Translations under genes and position numbers: made by a program | The notes under the pieces: generated by a model | Told to the model about the DNA's origin: nothing | Seen by the model: the letters and a program-made list of their open reading frames with translations, nothing else | Database searches by the model: none | Part shown: piece by piece, positions 9,523 through 17,206 of the stretch | Numbering within the stretch: position 1 is the first letter of the stretch | Layout of the letters: every line of letters starts with the position of its first letter | From: Myxococcales bacterium | GTDB lineage: Bacteria > Myxococcota_A > Polyangia > Polyangiales > Houyiibacteriaceae | Length of the DNA: 64,000 nucleotides | NCBI GenBank assembly: GCA_029861865.1 | Contig: JAOTYL010000001.1 | Span: forward strand, 382,066 to 446,065 | Direction of reading: 5' to 3'

Positions 9523-11460
9523 ATGTGCGCAAGGGTTTTTCAGGCGGGGTACTTCCTGTTGGCAGGGCTGTTGGCGTTGCCAGTCGTCGTGTTCGGGTGC
9601 TCCGAAACGACGAACGTAAATACGATCGATACGAGCAATCTCCCTTGCTCGGATGGCGAGGACAACGACGACGACGGCTTGATCGACCTTGCCGACCCCG
9701 GTTGCTTTGGCAATCCACTCTCTGGATCGGAAGCAGCCACGCCCGAGTGCAGCGATGGGGAAGACAACGATGGTGATGGGTTCATCGACTACGGCTCGGA
9801 CTTCGGCTGTGGGAGCCCAGAGGGCGCAAGCGAAGTAGACCTTCCGCCGGAATGTGGGGATGGCGCTGACAACGACGGCGACACGCTCGTCGATTTCCCC
9901 AATGATCCTGGATGCTCGAGCGTCAACGATTTCCAAGAGTTCCCCGACATAGGGTGCCAAGACGGCATCGACAACGATGGCGACACGTTGATCGATTATG
10001 GCCAAGACCCGGGATGCGCCAGCAGGTTCGACGGCGATGAAACCGACTCCCCGCCGGAGTGCAACGACGACATCGACAACGACGGAGATGGGGCGATCGA
10101 CTTCGATGGGCTGGACATCGATGGCGATGGGTTGATCGACGTCCCACCCGACAAAGGCTGCGCCAACGGCAACGATGGCTTCGAGTTCCCGGATATTCAG
10201 TGTCAGGACGGGATCGACAACGATGGGGACGGCCTCACCGACTACGGCGATGATCCGAAGTGCTCGACTCCGCTCGATCCCGATGAAATCAGCGGACTCG
10301 TGGTGGAATGCAACGACGGCATCGACAACGACGAAGATGGGTTCATCGACTTCACTGGGCTAGATACCGATGGCGATGGGTTGATCGACATCGCACCCGA
10401 CAAAGGCTGCGCCAGTGGCAACGACACCTTGGAGTTCCCGGATATTCAGTGTCAGGACGGGATCGACAACGATGGGAACGGCCTCACGGACTACGGTGAA
10501 GATCCGAAGTGCTCGACCCCGGTCGATCCCGATGAAATCAGCGGACTCGTGGTGGAATGCAACGACGGCATCGACAACGATGGCGACACGTTCATCGACT
10601 TCACTGGGCTGGACACCGATGGCGATGGGTTGATCGACATCGCACCCGACAAAGGCTGCGCCAGTGGCGGCGACACCCTGGAGTTCCCGGATATTCAGTG
10701 TCAGGACGGGATCGACAACGACGGCGACGGCCTCACCGACTACGGTGAAGATCCGAAGTGCTCGACCCCGCTCGATCCGGATGAAATCAGCGGAGTGGTG
10801 ATCGAATGCAACGACGGCATCGATAACGACGGGGATGGGTTCATCGACTTCACTGGGCTAGATACCGATGGCGATGGGTTGATCGACATCGCACCCGACA
10901 AAGGCTGCGCCAGTGGCGGCGACACCTTGGAGTTCCCGGATATCCAGTGTCAAGACGGGATCGACAATGACAATAACGGACAGACCGATTACGGCGAAGA
11001 TCCGAAATGCTCGAGCCGGCTCGATGTCGACGAAATCAGCGGAGTGGTGGTCGAATGCAACGACGGCATCGATAACGATGGCGACACGCTCATCGACTTC
11101 CCGGCGGATCTGGGCTGTTCCGGCTTCAATGATACATTCGAGTTCCCGGACATTCAGTGTCAGGACGGGATCGACAACGACGGTGACGGGCTCATCGACT
11201 ATGGCCGAGACCCGGGCTGCGGTTTCCCCGCAGACAGCGATGAAACCGACACGACTCCGGAATGCCGCGACGGGATCGACAACGACAACGATGGCCAGAC
11301 CGACTATCCGAACGACTTTGGATGCTCCTTCCCCGACGACCCGCGTGAGTTCCCAAACCCAATCTGCAGCGATGGGATTGACAACGACGGTGACATGCTC
11401 ACCGATTTCCCCGACGACTTGCAGTGCGTCTCGGAGTCAGACCCCCGAGAGGATATCTGA
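9523..11460 (+). CDS. Secreted lipoprotein of 16 Asp-rich CxDGxDNDGDG repeats
   Basis: 645 residues. A signal peptide ends in a lipobox (VVVFGC, Cys about residue 26). The rest is almost entirely 16 copies of a short unit, C-x-DG-[IEA]-DND-x-DG-xx-D, each closed by a following GC or KC, with extra LDTDGDGLID calcium-loop-like inserts. This is the MopE-related 'putative metal-binding' repeat type seen in myxobacterial surface proteins. The DxDxDG loops predict calcium binding and the paired Cys predict disulfides. The middle four long repeats are nearly identical at DNA level (separate entry). It converges on the haem peroxidase gene, and no enzyme domain is present. GTG/ATG alternatives were not better than the ATG at 9523. 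Confidence 0.8.
   Translation: MCARVFQAGYFLLAGLLALPVVVFGCSETTNVNTIDTSNLPCSDGEDNDDDGLIDLADPGCFGNPLSGSEAATPECSDGEDNDGDGFIDYGSDFGCGSPEGASEVDLPPECGDGADNDGDTLVDFPNDPGCSSVNDFQEFPDIGCQDGIDNDGDTLIDYGQDPGCASRFDGDETDSPPECNDDIDNDGDGAIDFDGLDIDGDGLIDVPPDKGCANGNDGFEFPDIQCQDGIDNDGDGLTDYGDDPKCSTPLDPDEISGLVVECNDGIDNDEDGFIDFTGLDTDGDGLIDIAPDKGCASGNDTLEFPDIQCQDGIDNDGNGLTDYGEDPKCSTPVDPDEISGLVVECNDGIDNDGDTFIDFTGLDTDGDGLIDIAPDKGCASGGDTLEFPDIQCQDGIDNDGDGLTDYGEDPKCSTPLDPDEISGVVIECNDGIDNDGDGFIDFTGLDTDGDGLIDIAPDKGCASGGDTLEFPDIQCQDGIDNDNNGQTDYGEDPKCSSRLDVDEISGVVVECNDGIDNDGDTLIDFPADLGCSGFNDTFEFPDIQCQDGIDNDGDGLIDYGRDPGCGFPADSDETDTTPECRDGIDNDNDGQTDYPNDFGCSFPDDPREFPNPICSDGIDNDGDMLTDFPDDLQCVSESDPREDI
10060..11055 (+). repeat. 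249-bp in-frame tandem repeat, about 4 copies
   Basis: Within the repeat-lipoprotein gene, an 83-codon unit recurs with exact 249-bp spacing. The segment beginning GAATGCAACGACG(G/A)CATCGA starts near 10058, 10307, 10556 and 10805. Copies 2 to 4 differ by only scattered substitutions; the first and last are more diverged. Because the period is a multiple of three, copy-number change keeps the frame. The low divergence points to recent amplification or gene conversion. Confidence 0.9.
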
Positions 11461-11506
11461 CGAGCACATTCGAAGAGCTCCAAAAACTTTCGGGTGGTCG
11501 ACGGCG

Positions 11507-13201
11507 TCAATTCACATGAAACACATCGTCGCTGATTTCGGTGCTGATCGAGGTGTTGCGGCGAATGATATCGGCAAGGGTCGTGCTCTCGACGTCGGCG
11601 ATCTCTGCGGGTGAGAGACGTATCCTGTACCAGTAGCGGTCCCCATCTCGGAGTGCTTCGAATTGCCTCTTGATGACATGGAACGCCAGCTCGCCGACGT
11701 GTCCACCGTTGACAGGGTCCTCGGCGAGCACGCCCACCCAGAGATCGATGTCGTCGACGTCCACGTATACCGACGCCAAGCGGGCTTGTGTATCGGGATC
11801 GGTGCTGACGTCGGCAAAGCTCGCCTTCGGCGAGAGGCCCATGGCCCAGCGCGCGTCGTTGTAGCCAGGCAAACCGTGATCGCGGCCACGCTGGATGTTG
11901 AGCGACGCTAGGTCGAACCCACCTGACCCCGGTGGCCCGAACAAGAAGTCGCGGACGTCGTCTACGAGCTCGGTGTCGATCGGCGCACAGGCTTGGGCCG
12001 CAAGACCCCTCAGGATCGGCTCGATGCCGCCTTCGTTGACGAGTCGGTCTGGTCGAAAGAAGGCGTCTCGAAGCGGCAGGTGTCCCTCGGGAATCAGGTC
12101 CCCGGTTGCGTCGAGTCGCAACAAGGTGGCGCTCAGCGCGCTGTGCCCAAACCGGTAAATCGCCGTCGAGAACTCGTTGGTGATCGCTGGGCTCACGAAG
12201 AATCGGTAGTGACGGTAGCGCCTGAGCGCATTGGGACCGAGAAGTGCCGGCAGGAACTCGTTGTAGGTGATGACCTGCATGAGCGCACCGACGATGCGCC
12301 GCGCTTCCTGATAGATCTCTTCTCCCGAAAGGGTTGGATCGTTCGCCGCGATCTCCTGCGCCAAGCGGTTGTGCTCACGCACGAAAAGGACATGCATCGC
12401 GGTCAATCCGACCTGCTCGTTTGCCCGGACGTCTCCCGCGAGAAATAGCCCGGGACCGGTTCCGCCTTGATTGGGTAGGCCTGCGGTATTGAACGGAAGC
12501 AGATTGCCAGCACTGACCAACAGCCGACCGGTACCGTCGTTAATGCGTAGGGCGGCCGCGCGAACGTCGTCCGAGCCGTACACGTTGGATGCGTCGATGA
12601 AGTGCGTGACCTGGTTCAACTGCTGGCGAGGATACGCTGCATCGTTTCCGGTACCGGGGTGATAGACGGACCTGTTGAAATCGATCGTCGCTAATCCCGT
12701 ACCGGTCGGATCGAAGGAGGGATCTCCCATGGGAACGGCAATCGGTGCGGGCTCGGCGGGTTCCTGCGCCTCGGTGAGGTCGATGTCGTGATCGAGGAAC
12801 TGGCCCCATTGCCACAGAAAATCGCTCGCTCCCAATGGGTTTGGCGCAGGCTGCGAGTCCGCGCAGAGGGCATTGCTTACCTCGCGAGCAGACGCACGCC
12901 CGGCTCCAGCCATCGAAGCAACGCCGTCGCCATACTCGACTGTCATCATCCGGCGGAGTGTCGTGTTCGCAGCACCCAGTCTGAAGTGGACCGTGTGGTT
13001 GCCGGTTCCGTCGATGCTTCGGTATCGGCCTGTTGGTTGCTCCGAGGGATCGGGCGGATCGACGCTGGACGGGTCCACGTTGGAGTCAGGGGAGATCGCC
13101 TCCAAGGTGTCCTGTAGAAATCGGCACCCTGCCGTCACGCTCGGCAGAACCAAAAGAGCGAGTATCCAGAGCATCCACGTTTTCGTCCACTCGCGTCTCA
13201 T
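11507..13201 (-). CDS. Animal-type haem peroxidase lipoprotein
   Basis: 564 residues with a lipoprotein signal (lipobox SVTAGC, Cys 26). The animal haem-dependent peroxidase superfamily is recognised by the distal histidine block WQWGQFLDHDIDLTE (His 138), the LFVREHNRLAQEI helix (catalytic Arg/Glu region), the proximal histidine helix YRFGHSALS, and the SLNIQRGRDHGLPGYNDAR block. All key residues appear present. These enzymes oxidise halides, thiocyanate or organics with hydrogen peroxide. In a lipoprotein the active site would face the periplasm or cell surface. GGAG lies nine bases before the ATG. It converges on the Asp-rich repeat lipoprotein. Confidence 0.93.
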   Translation of the reverse strand: MRREWTKTWMLWILALLVLPSVTAGCRFLQDTLEAISPDSNVDPSSVDPPDPSEQPTGRYRSIDGTGNHTVHFRLGAANTTLRRMMTVEYGDGVASMAGAGRASAREVSNALCADSQPAPNPLGASDFLWQWGQFLDHDIDLTEAQEPAEPAPIAVPMGDPSFDPTGTGLATIDFNRSVYHPGTGNDAAYPRQQLNQVTHFIDASNVYGSDDVRAAALRINDGTGRLLVSAGNLLPFNTAGLPNQGGTGPGLFLAGDVRANEQVGLTAMHVLFVREHNRLAQEIAANDPTLSGEEIYQEARRIVGALMQVITYNEFLPALLGPNALRRYRHYRFFVSPAITNEFSTAIYRFGHSALSATLLRLDATGDLIPEGHLPLRDAFFRPDRLVNEGGIEPILRGLAAQACAPIDTELVDDVRDFLFGPPGSGGFDLASLNIQRGRDHGLPGYNDARWAMGLSPKASFADVSTDPDTQARLASVYVDVDDIDLWVGVLAEDPVNGGHVGELAFHVIKRQFEALRDGDRYWYRIRLSPAEIADVESTTLADIIRRNTSISTEISDDVFHVN

Positions 13202-13373
13202 CAGACACTCTCCGGGGGATCGGGCGACGATCTATATATCGAAGATCGAGGAGGCGAGGAAGATGCAATGGCGCCTGGGTCGGCGTTGTCCGAATCCGGC
13301 CAGTGGCGGCTTCGACGGCCGGCGGGTTGGCCGGTATGCTCCCTTGGCCCCAAAACTTCCGAAAGGAGACACC

Positions 13374-14501
13374 ATGAGAATAGGAGAGCCAGTCGATCGA
13401 CGAGTCCCTTGGGTGCGCCAGGTAAGCGACCTCACAGAAGCCCGCGCCATTCGATCACCCGGGCCCCAGCTCAGGGAGCTCCGAAAAAGGGGGAAGGCTC
13501 TAGGAGACGATCTTCGGGCCGGACCGAAGGTGGTTGCCGTCAAGACGTTGAATCTGACGACGCTCCTCTATCCGACGACCTTTGCCTTCAACCGGGCGGT
13601 GTCGCTCCCGTGGCCGTACGTCCAGATGTTCCATCGCTGTCTTCTCGTTCAAGTGATGGCCGGGGGTGAGCTCCGCAACATTCTGTTCAACCCGACCGAT
13701 TACGAAGCGTCGCGTGCAACGCCGTACTTCGCAAAGATGCTCGATAGGGTTGGGGAGCGGGGGGCGAAGCTGATCACCACGCAGTACGGTCAGGTCGACG
13801 AGCAGCTCGGGAAGCTTGGGCTGTCGCCGGAGGACATCGACCTTATCGCATTCGATCACTTCCACACGCAGGATGTTCGTCCACACCTCGGAGATGGAAA
13901 CCGTACTCCGAGGTTCCCTAACGCGTACTTGCTCGCTTCCCGCAAGGAATGGGAAGACTGGGGCGATTTACATCCGCTTCAGCGCTCTTGGTTCGTTGCC
14001 GACGGCAAGAAGGGCGTCCCGGAGGATAGAGTCGTTCTGACCGATGGGGACGTCGTTTTGGGTGATGGGTGCTTGCTCCTTCAAACGCCAGGCCACACGA
14101 CTGGTAACCAAACCCTCTTCGTCCACGCCGAGCAAGGCGTGTTCGGCTGTAGCGAGAATGGCACCAGCGCCGACAACTGGGCGCCCACGCACTCCCGCAT
14201 TCCAGGCTTGAAGAAGCAGGCCGAGCTTTATGATTTCGAGGTCGTTCTCAATACGAATACGCCCGAGCTTTGGGCCGACCAATACACCTCGATGATCCTC
14301 GAGCGGGAGCTGGTCGACCGGGTGCCCGAGCGGCCGGAGTTCGTGCAGATGTTCCCGTCGAGCGAGGTGACCCCCTCAGCCTTTGCCCCCGGTGTCCGCC
14401 CGTCGATGATCTTTAAGCACCGAGACAGCGGTCAGGTTCAGACGACCCGCCGGCGTATCTCTCGGGATTCGGGCGTCCATCCCCAACCTACTTTCACATA
14501 A
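13374..14501 (+). CDS. MBL-fold metallo-hydrolase
   Basis: 375 residues from ATG 13374, which is preceded by AAGGAG. The metallo-beta-lactamase fold is shown by the FDHFHTQD segment near residue 160 (an HxH-x-x-D variant of the usual HxHxDH metal motif), the LLLQTPGHTTGNQTLFVH strand-loop, and a late SRIPGLKK/NTNTPE region. The first motif is altered, so metal stoichiometry may differ from classical glyoxalase II or lactonase members. The substrate is unknown. A longer frame exists upstream but overlaps the divergent peroxidase gene and lacks the fold, so the shorter start is preferred. Confidence 0.8.
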   Translation: MRIGEPVDRRVPWVRQVSDLTEARAIRSPGPQLRELRKRGKALGDDLRAGPKVVAVKTLNLTTLLYPTTFAFNRAVSLPWPYVQMFHRCLLVQVMAGGELRNILFNPTDYEASRATPYFAKMLDRVGERGAKLITTQYGQVDEQLGKLGLSPEDIDLIAFDHFHTQDVRPHLGDGNRTPRFPNAYLLASRKEWEDWGDLHPLQRSWFVADGKKGVPEDRVVLTDGDVVLGDGCLLLQTPGHTTGNQTLFVHAEQGVFGCSENGTSADNWAPTHSRIPGLKKQAELYDFEVVLNTNTPELWADQYTSMILERELVDRVPERPEFVQMFPSSEVTPSAFAPGVRPSMIFKHRDSGQVQTTRRRISRDSGVHPQPTFT

Positions 14502-14542
14502 CTTTTACAAACGGCTCGCCGGCGCTGTCCTAGATTGATGGC

Positions 14543-15688
14543 GTGGCGACGCGAGCAACGCGGAAGAGCTCTCCGAACCGCCTGGTGGACCGCCTGGTCC
14601 ATCATGGCGAGGTAGCATCGTTCCGCGATCTGTGTGCGCACGTCCTGACCCCAAAGACCCGGTACTTGGTCCTCGACCTCGACCGCACGATTCACCTCGG
14701 CCGCGATCTGGGCCAAGACCTAGGTTGGGAGCTCTGCGCGTATCAAGGCTACGGACGCGAGCACTTCGGGCGCATCGAAGGCCGGCAACAAGGCGGGAAG
14801 TTTCTTCTCGACTGGGACCATCCTCGAAAGACGGCGCGATATCTTGCTCGTAGCTTGAAGATCTGGGCCTACCCCGGCATGTACTACGGCTTTTGGGGCA
14901 AAGCGGCCGCGCGCCTCGATTGGCTTCGAAGGCGGGGTTTTCGCCATTTTATCGGTGATCCGGTTCGCGCGGCGCAACGTGTTCCTCAGATCACCCTCCT
15001 CAGGCACTTAGAAACGACGTCCGAAGAGGTTCTGCGTGAGCTGGCTCAGCGCATCTGGCATCGGCACGAGCCCGACCAGGTGATCGATCGCGAAGACCTT
15101 GGGTGGGTTCGCGCCCAATGGCCCCAAATCGAAGTCGTGCTGAGCAGCGCTTCACCCAAACCGACCGTCAAGGTCGCGGGCGAGGTTCTCGGGGTGGACC
15201 ACGTTCACTATTCGACGCTCGACCACATCAACAGTGGCGAGGCCAAGATCGAGCGCCTCCAGGAGCTCTGCGATCGCGTGGGCGATCCCGAGGTCGAGAT
15301 CGTCGGCATCAGCGACACGAGCCGCGGCGAAGACCATTGCTGGGCTCACCATTTCACCCGCGTGGTCGACATCAACAGCCCGACGCCGTTCCCCGCGATC
15401 GTCCCGAGCGGCTCCCCGCTCCTCGAGGTGCACTCCGCCACCCTCCTGACGAGGCACGAGCGCGAGCGCCGCGCTGCAGGCCACACCGGCTACCTCGACC
15501 CCCGTCGTCACAAGCTAGCCCAATCTCAAACGAAGCTCGAGCTGACCCGTGAGGACCTCGAGCGCCGCCTGGGCTGGCTGCTCAAGCAGGTCAACAGTCT
15601 CGCAAGCGCCCCGGGTCACGTCACCGGCGACATCGCGTATCGTCTCGCGGTGCTGCAAGAGGCCTCTACGAATATCGTTCGCGCGTAG
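14543..15688 (+). CDS. HAD-superfamily hydrolase (phosphoserine phosphatase-like)
   Basis: 381 residues starting with GTG. The catalytic DLDRT motif is at residues 45-49 (nucleophile D45, general acid D47), motif II is VVLSSASPKPTVK, and a GISDTSRGEDHCW segment takes the place of motif IV. This resembles HAD subfamily IB. A long helical C-terminal region (about residues 310-381, with KLELTREDLERRLGWLLKQV) is not part of the HAD fold and looks like a coiled coil. The substrate is unknown. It lies 41 bp after the MBL-fold gene in the same orientation. Confidence 0.7.
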   Translation: MATRATRKSSPNRLVDRLVHHGEVASFRDLCAHVLTPKTRYLVLDLDRTIHLGRDLGQDLGWELCAYQGYGREHFGRIEGRQQGGKFLLDWDHPRKTARYLARSLKIWAYPGMYYGFWGKAAARLDWLRRRGFRHFIGDPVRAAQRVPQITLLRHLETTSEEVLRELAQRIWHRHEPDQVIDREDLGWVRAQWPQIEVVLSSASPKPTVKVAGEVLGVDHVHYSTLDHINSGEAKIERLQELCDRVGDPEVEIVGISDTSRGEDHCWAHHFTRVVDINSPTPFPAIVPSGSPLLEVHSATLLTRHERERRAAGHTGYLDPRRHKLAQSQTKLELTREDLERRLGWLLKQVNSLASAPGHVTGDIAYRLAVLQEASTNIVRA

Positions 15689-15698
15689 CGCGCCGCCG

Positions 15699-16265
15699 TC
15701 ATCGGAAGTTCTGCACGCTCCAGACCGAACCATCAGGGGTCTTGGCAAAGCCGCATGCAACCCGCTCGTACTTGGGGTTGCTCATGTTGATGTAGTGGCC
15801 GTGTTTCGAAAATCGCCTCCCGGGTCCTTCATCCCACATGGCCTGAAGGCATTGATCGATCACCCCCGAGGTCGAGGGCCAGCCCGGACACTCGTTCTGC
15901 GCGGAACCTTTGGGCTTGCAGATTCCGTCGTTGAAGCCCGCGTGGTTGCCGCGCTTACTGTCGTACTTCGCCTGCTTGTTGGCGCACTTTTCACCGTCTT
16001 TCCAACGTGCGAGCCTGGGTAGACATTGGCATTTCCAACGCAGCTGGTTGATTCGGGCGACGCAGTCTTCGTGCGCGTTGCCGGTGCTTGGAAGAGGAGG
16101 TGGGGCACAACCGGGGCGTGGATTGCGGAGTGGCCCCTTCTTGCATGCGGCGTTCGATTTGAGCGGGTCGTCAGGAACGTACGCGCGCGAATCCGGTGAA
16201 CCCGCCATCCACGAGCCTATGAGCAGCGAGAAAGCCGCTACCACCATTGGCATCCTCGCCGTCAC
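15699..16265 (-). CDS. Secreted CAP/SCP-domain protein
   Basis: 188 residues with an N-terminal signal peptide (about residues 1-28). After a Pro/Cys-rich linker, the segments INQLRWKCQCLPRLARW, QAMWDEGPG, HGHYINMSNPKYERVACGF and WSVQNF follow the order of the CAP (cysteine-rich secretory protein/SCP/PR-1) fold. There are many Cys, consistent with export and disulfides. Bacterial CAP proteins have been linked to envelope or extracellular roles without a common enzymatic activity. It lies six bases after the unknown 109-residue gene, so they are probably one transcript. Confidence 0.75.
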   Translation of the reverse strand: MTARMPMVVAAFSLLIGSWMAGSPDSRAYVPDDPLKSNAACKKGPLRNPRPGCAPPPLPSTGNAHEDCVARINQLRWKCQCLPRLARWKDGEKCANKQAKYDSKRGNHAGFNDGICKPKGSAQNECPGWPSTSGVIDQCLQAMWDEGPGRRFSKHGHYINMSNPKYERVACGFAKTPDGSVWSVQNFR

Positions 16266-16271
16266 GGGTGC

Positions 16272-16601
16272 CTAGTTGAGCGCGCGGGAGCCGCTCTTTT
16301 CGGACCAGATCGAATCCCAGCCTTCGCGGTACTCTTTGGTAGTGATCTTCGGGGGGCCGCTCGCCTGCCGCGCGGTGGTCACCGCGTGCTCCGTCTCGAC
16401 GTCGAACAGCAGCGGTGACTCCGACCGTGGGCTAAGGGTCACGATTTCGCCGTGAATCGGCTTGCCCTCCTCGAGCGGTCGCAGCGTGCCGACCTGAATC
16501 TCTTCTTTGCGACGCCGCAAAATCCCGTAGGACCGACCGTCGTCGGAGCGCGAGTAGAGAAGCGCCACATCCTCATGGAGCTCGTTTTTCGTTCCCGCCA
16601 T
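16272..16601 (-). CDS. Conserved-looking hypothetical protein, 109 aa
   Basis: No family recognised. It is a soluble, charged protein without signal peptide or membrane segment. It contains VALLYSRSDDGRSYGILRRR, a beta-rich middle (EEIQVGTLRPLEEGKPIHGE) and a C-terminal YREGWDSIWSEK. The order suggests a small beta-barrel or Sm-like fold, but this is a guess. It is placed between the copper efflux genes and the CAP-domain gene, all on the minus strand. Confidence 0.6.
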   Translation of the reverse strand: MAGTKNELHEDVALLYSRSDDGRSYGILRRRKEEIQVGTLRPLEEGKPIHGEIVTLSPRSESPLLFDVETEHAVTTARQASGPPKITTKEYREGWDSIWSEKSGSRALN

Positions 16602-16645
16602 AACCCCATAATTAAGGCCGCTCGGGACCGAAGTCTAGTCCCACC

Positions 16646-17206
16646 TCACGGGTTCGCGTCCCACGCCACTTCGGCCCCGCATTCGAGCATCCGAGATCCC
16701 ATGTAGGGGTTTGCGATCTTGTCGGTCGTCTGAATCCACTTTCCGTAGCCCTCCGTCATGGCGCATTCGTAGACATAGCGGCCCTTGCTCAGGGTCGAAT
16801 CGGCTCCGACGAGCACGATCGTATCCCGACTCACCTTGCCGAAAGCCTTCCGGACTGACGCGGGGTCCTCTTGGTCAGCCCGTTGAAGGTCGCCTGCCGC
16901 CGCTGACAAGGACTCGAGGGTCGGCCGGAGCGACGGTGGCGCGCTCTTCGATGCGTCCGCGGCGGCTCGCTCGAGGCGCTGGGCATCATCAGAGACGGTG
17001 GTCTGATCGCTTGCGAGCTTCGAGCGGATGTCGTCGTAAGCCTCAAGCGCGCGGTCGATGCTCGATCGAGCTTCCGCGGTGAGCTCGATTTGGGGTCCCT
17101 CGGCCGCCGGCGACGTCTTGCTGCATCCGACGAGCGTCATGAGCACGGCAGCGCCCGCAACGAGTCGCATTGCCGGAGGTGCGAGTGGATTCGTACTAGT
17201 CATCAT
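16646..17206 (-). CDS. DUF3347-type lipoprotein of a copper efflux operon
   Basis: 186 residues. A lipobox LVGCSK follows a hydrophobic signal. The helical body (residues 40-130) is followed by YVYECAMTEGYGKWIQ and ANPYMGSRMLECG, the metal-site end of the DUF3347 domain that is often fused to or encoded beside CusB adaptors. Usual family members have ECPM; here it is ECAM. The start codon lies inside the last codons of the RND pump gene (11-bp overlap), so translation is coupled. Likely periplasmic copper binding or handover to the efflux complex, by inference from context. Confidence 0.72.
   Translation of the reverse strand: MMTSTNPLAPPAMRLVAGAAVLMTLVGCSKTSPAAEGPQIELTAEARSSIDRALEAYDDIRSKLASDQTTVSDDAQRLERAAADASKSAPPSLRPTLESLSAAAGDLQRADQEDPASVRKAFGKVSRDTIVLVGADSTLSKGRYVYECAMTEGYGKWIQTTDKIANPYMGSRMLECGAEVAWDANP

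Noticed and set aside
10060-11055. Regular repeats considered as CRISPR
   Set aside because: The 249-bp units are coding, in frame and without repeat/spacer structure. No cas genes are present.
12873-13373. Long upstream extension of the MBL-fold gene frame
   Set aside because: It overlaps the divergent peroxidase gene, is Arg/Ser/Pro-rich without domain content, and a good RBS precedes the ATG at 13374.
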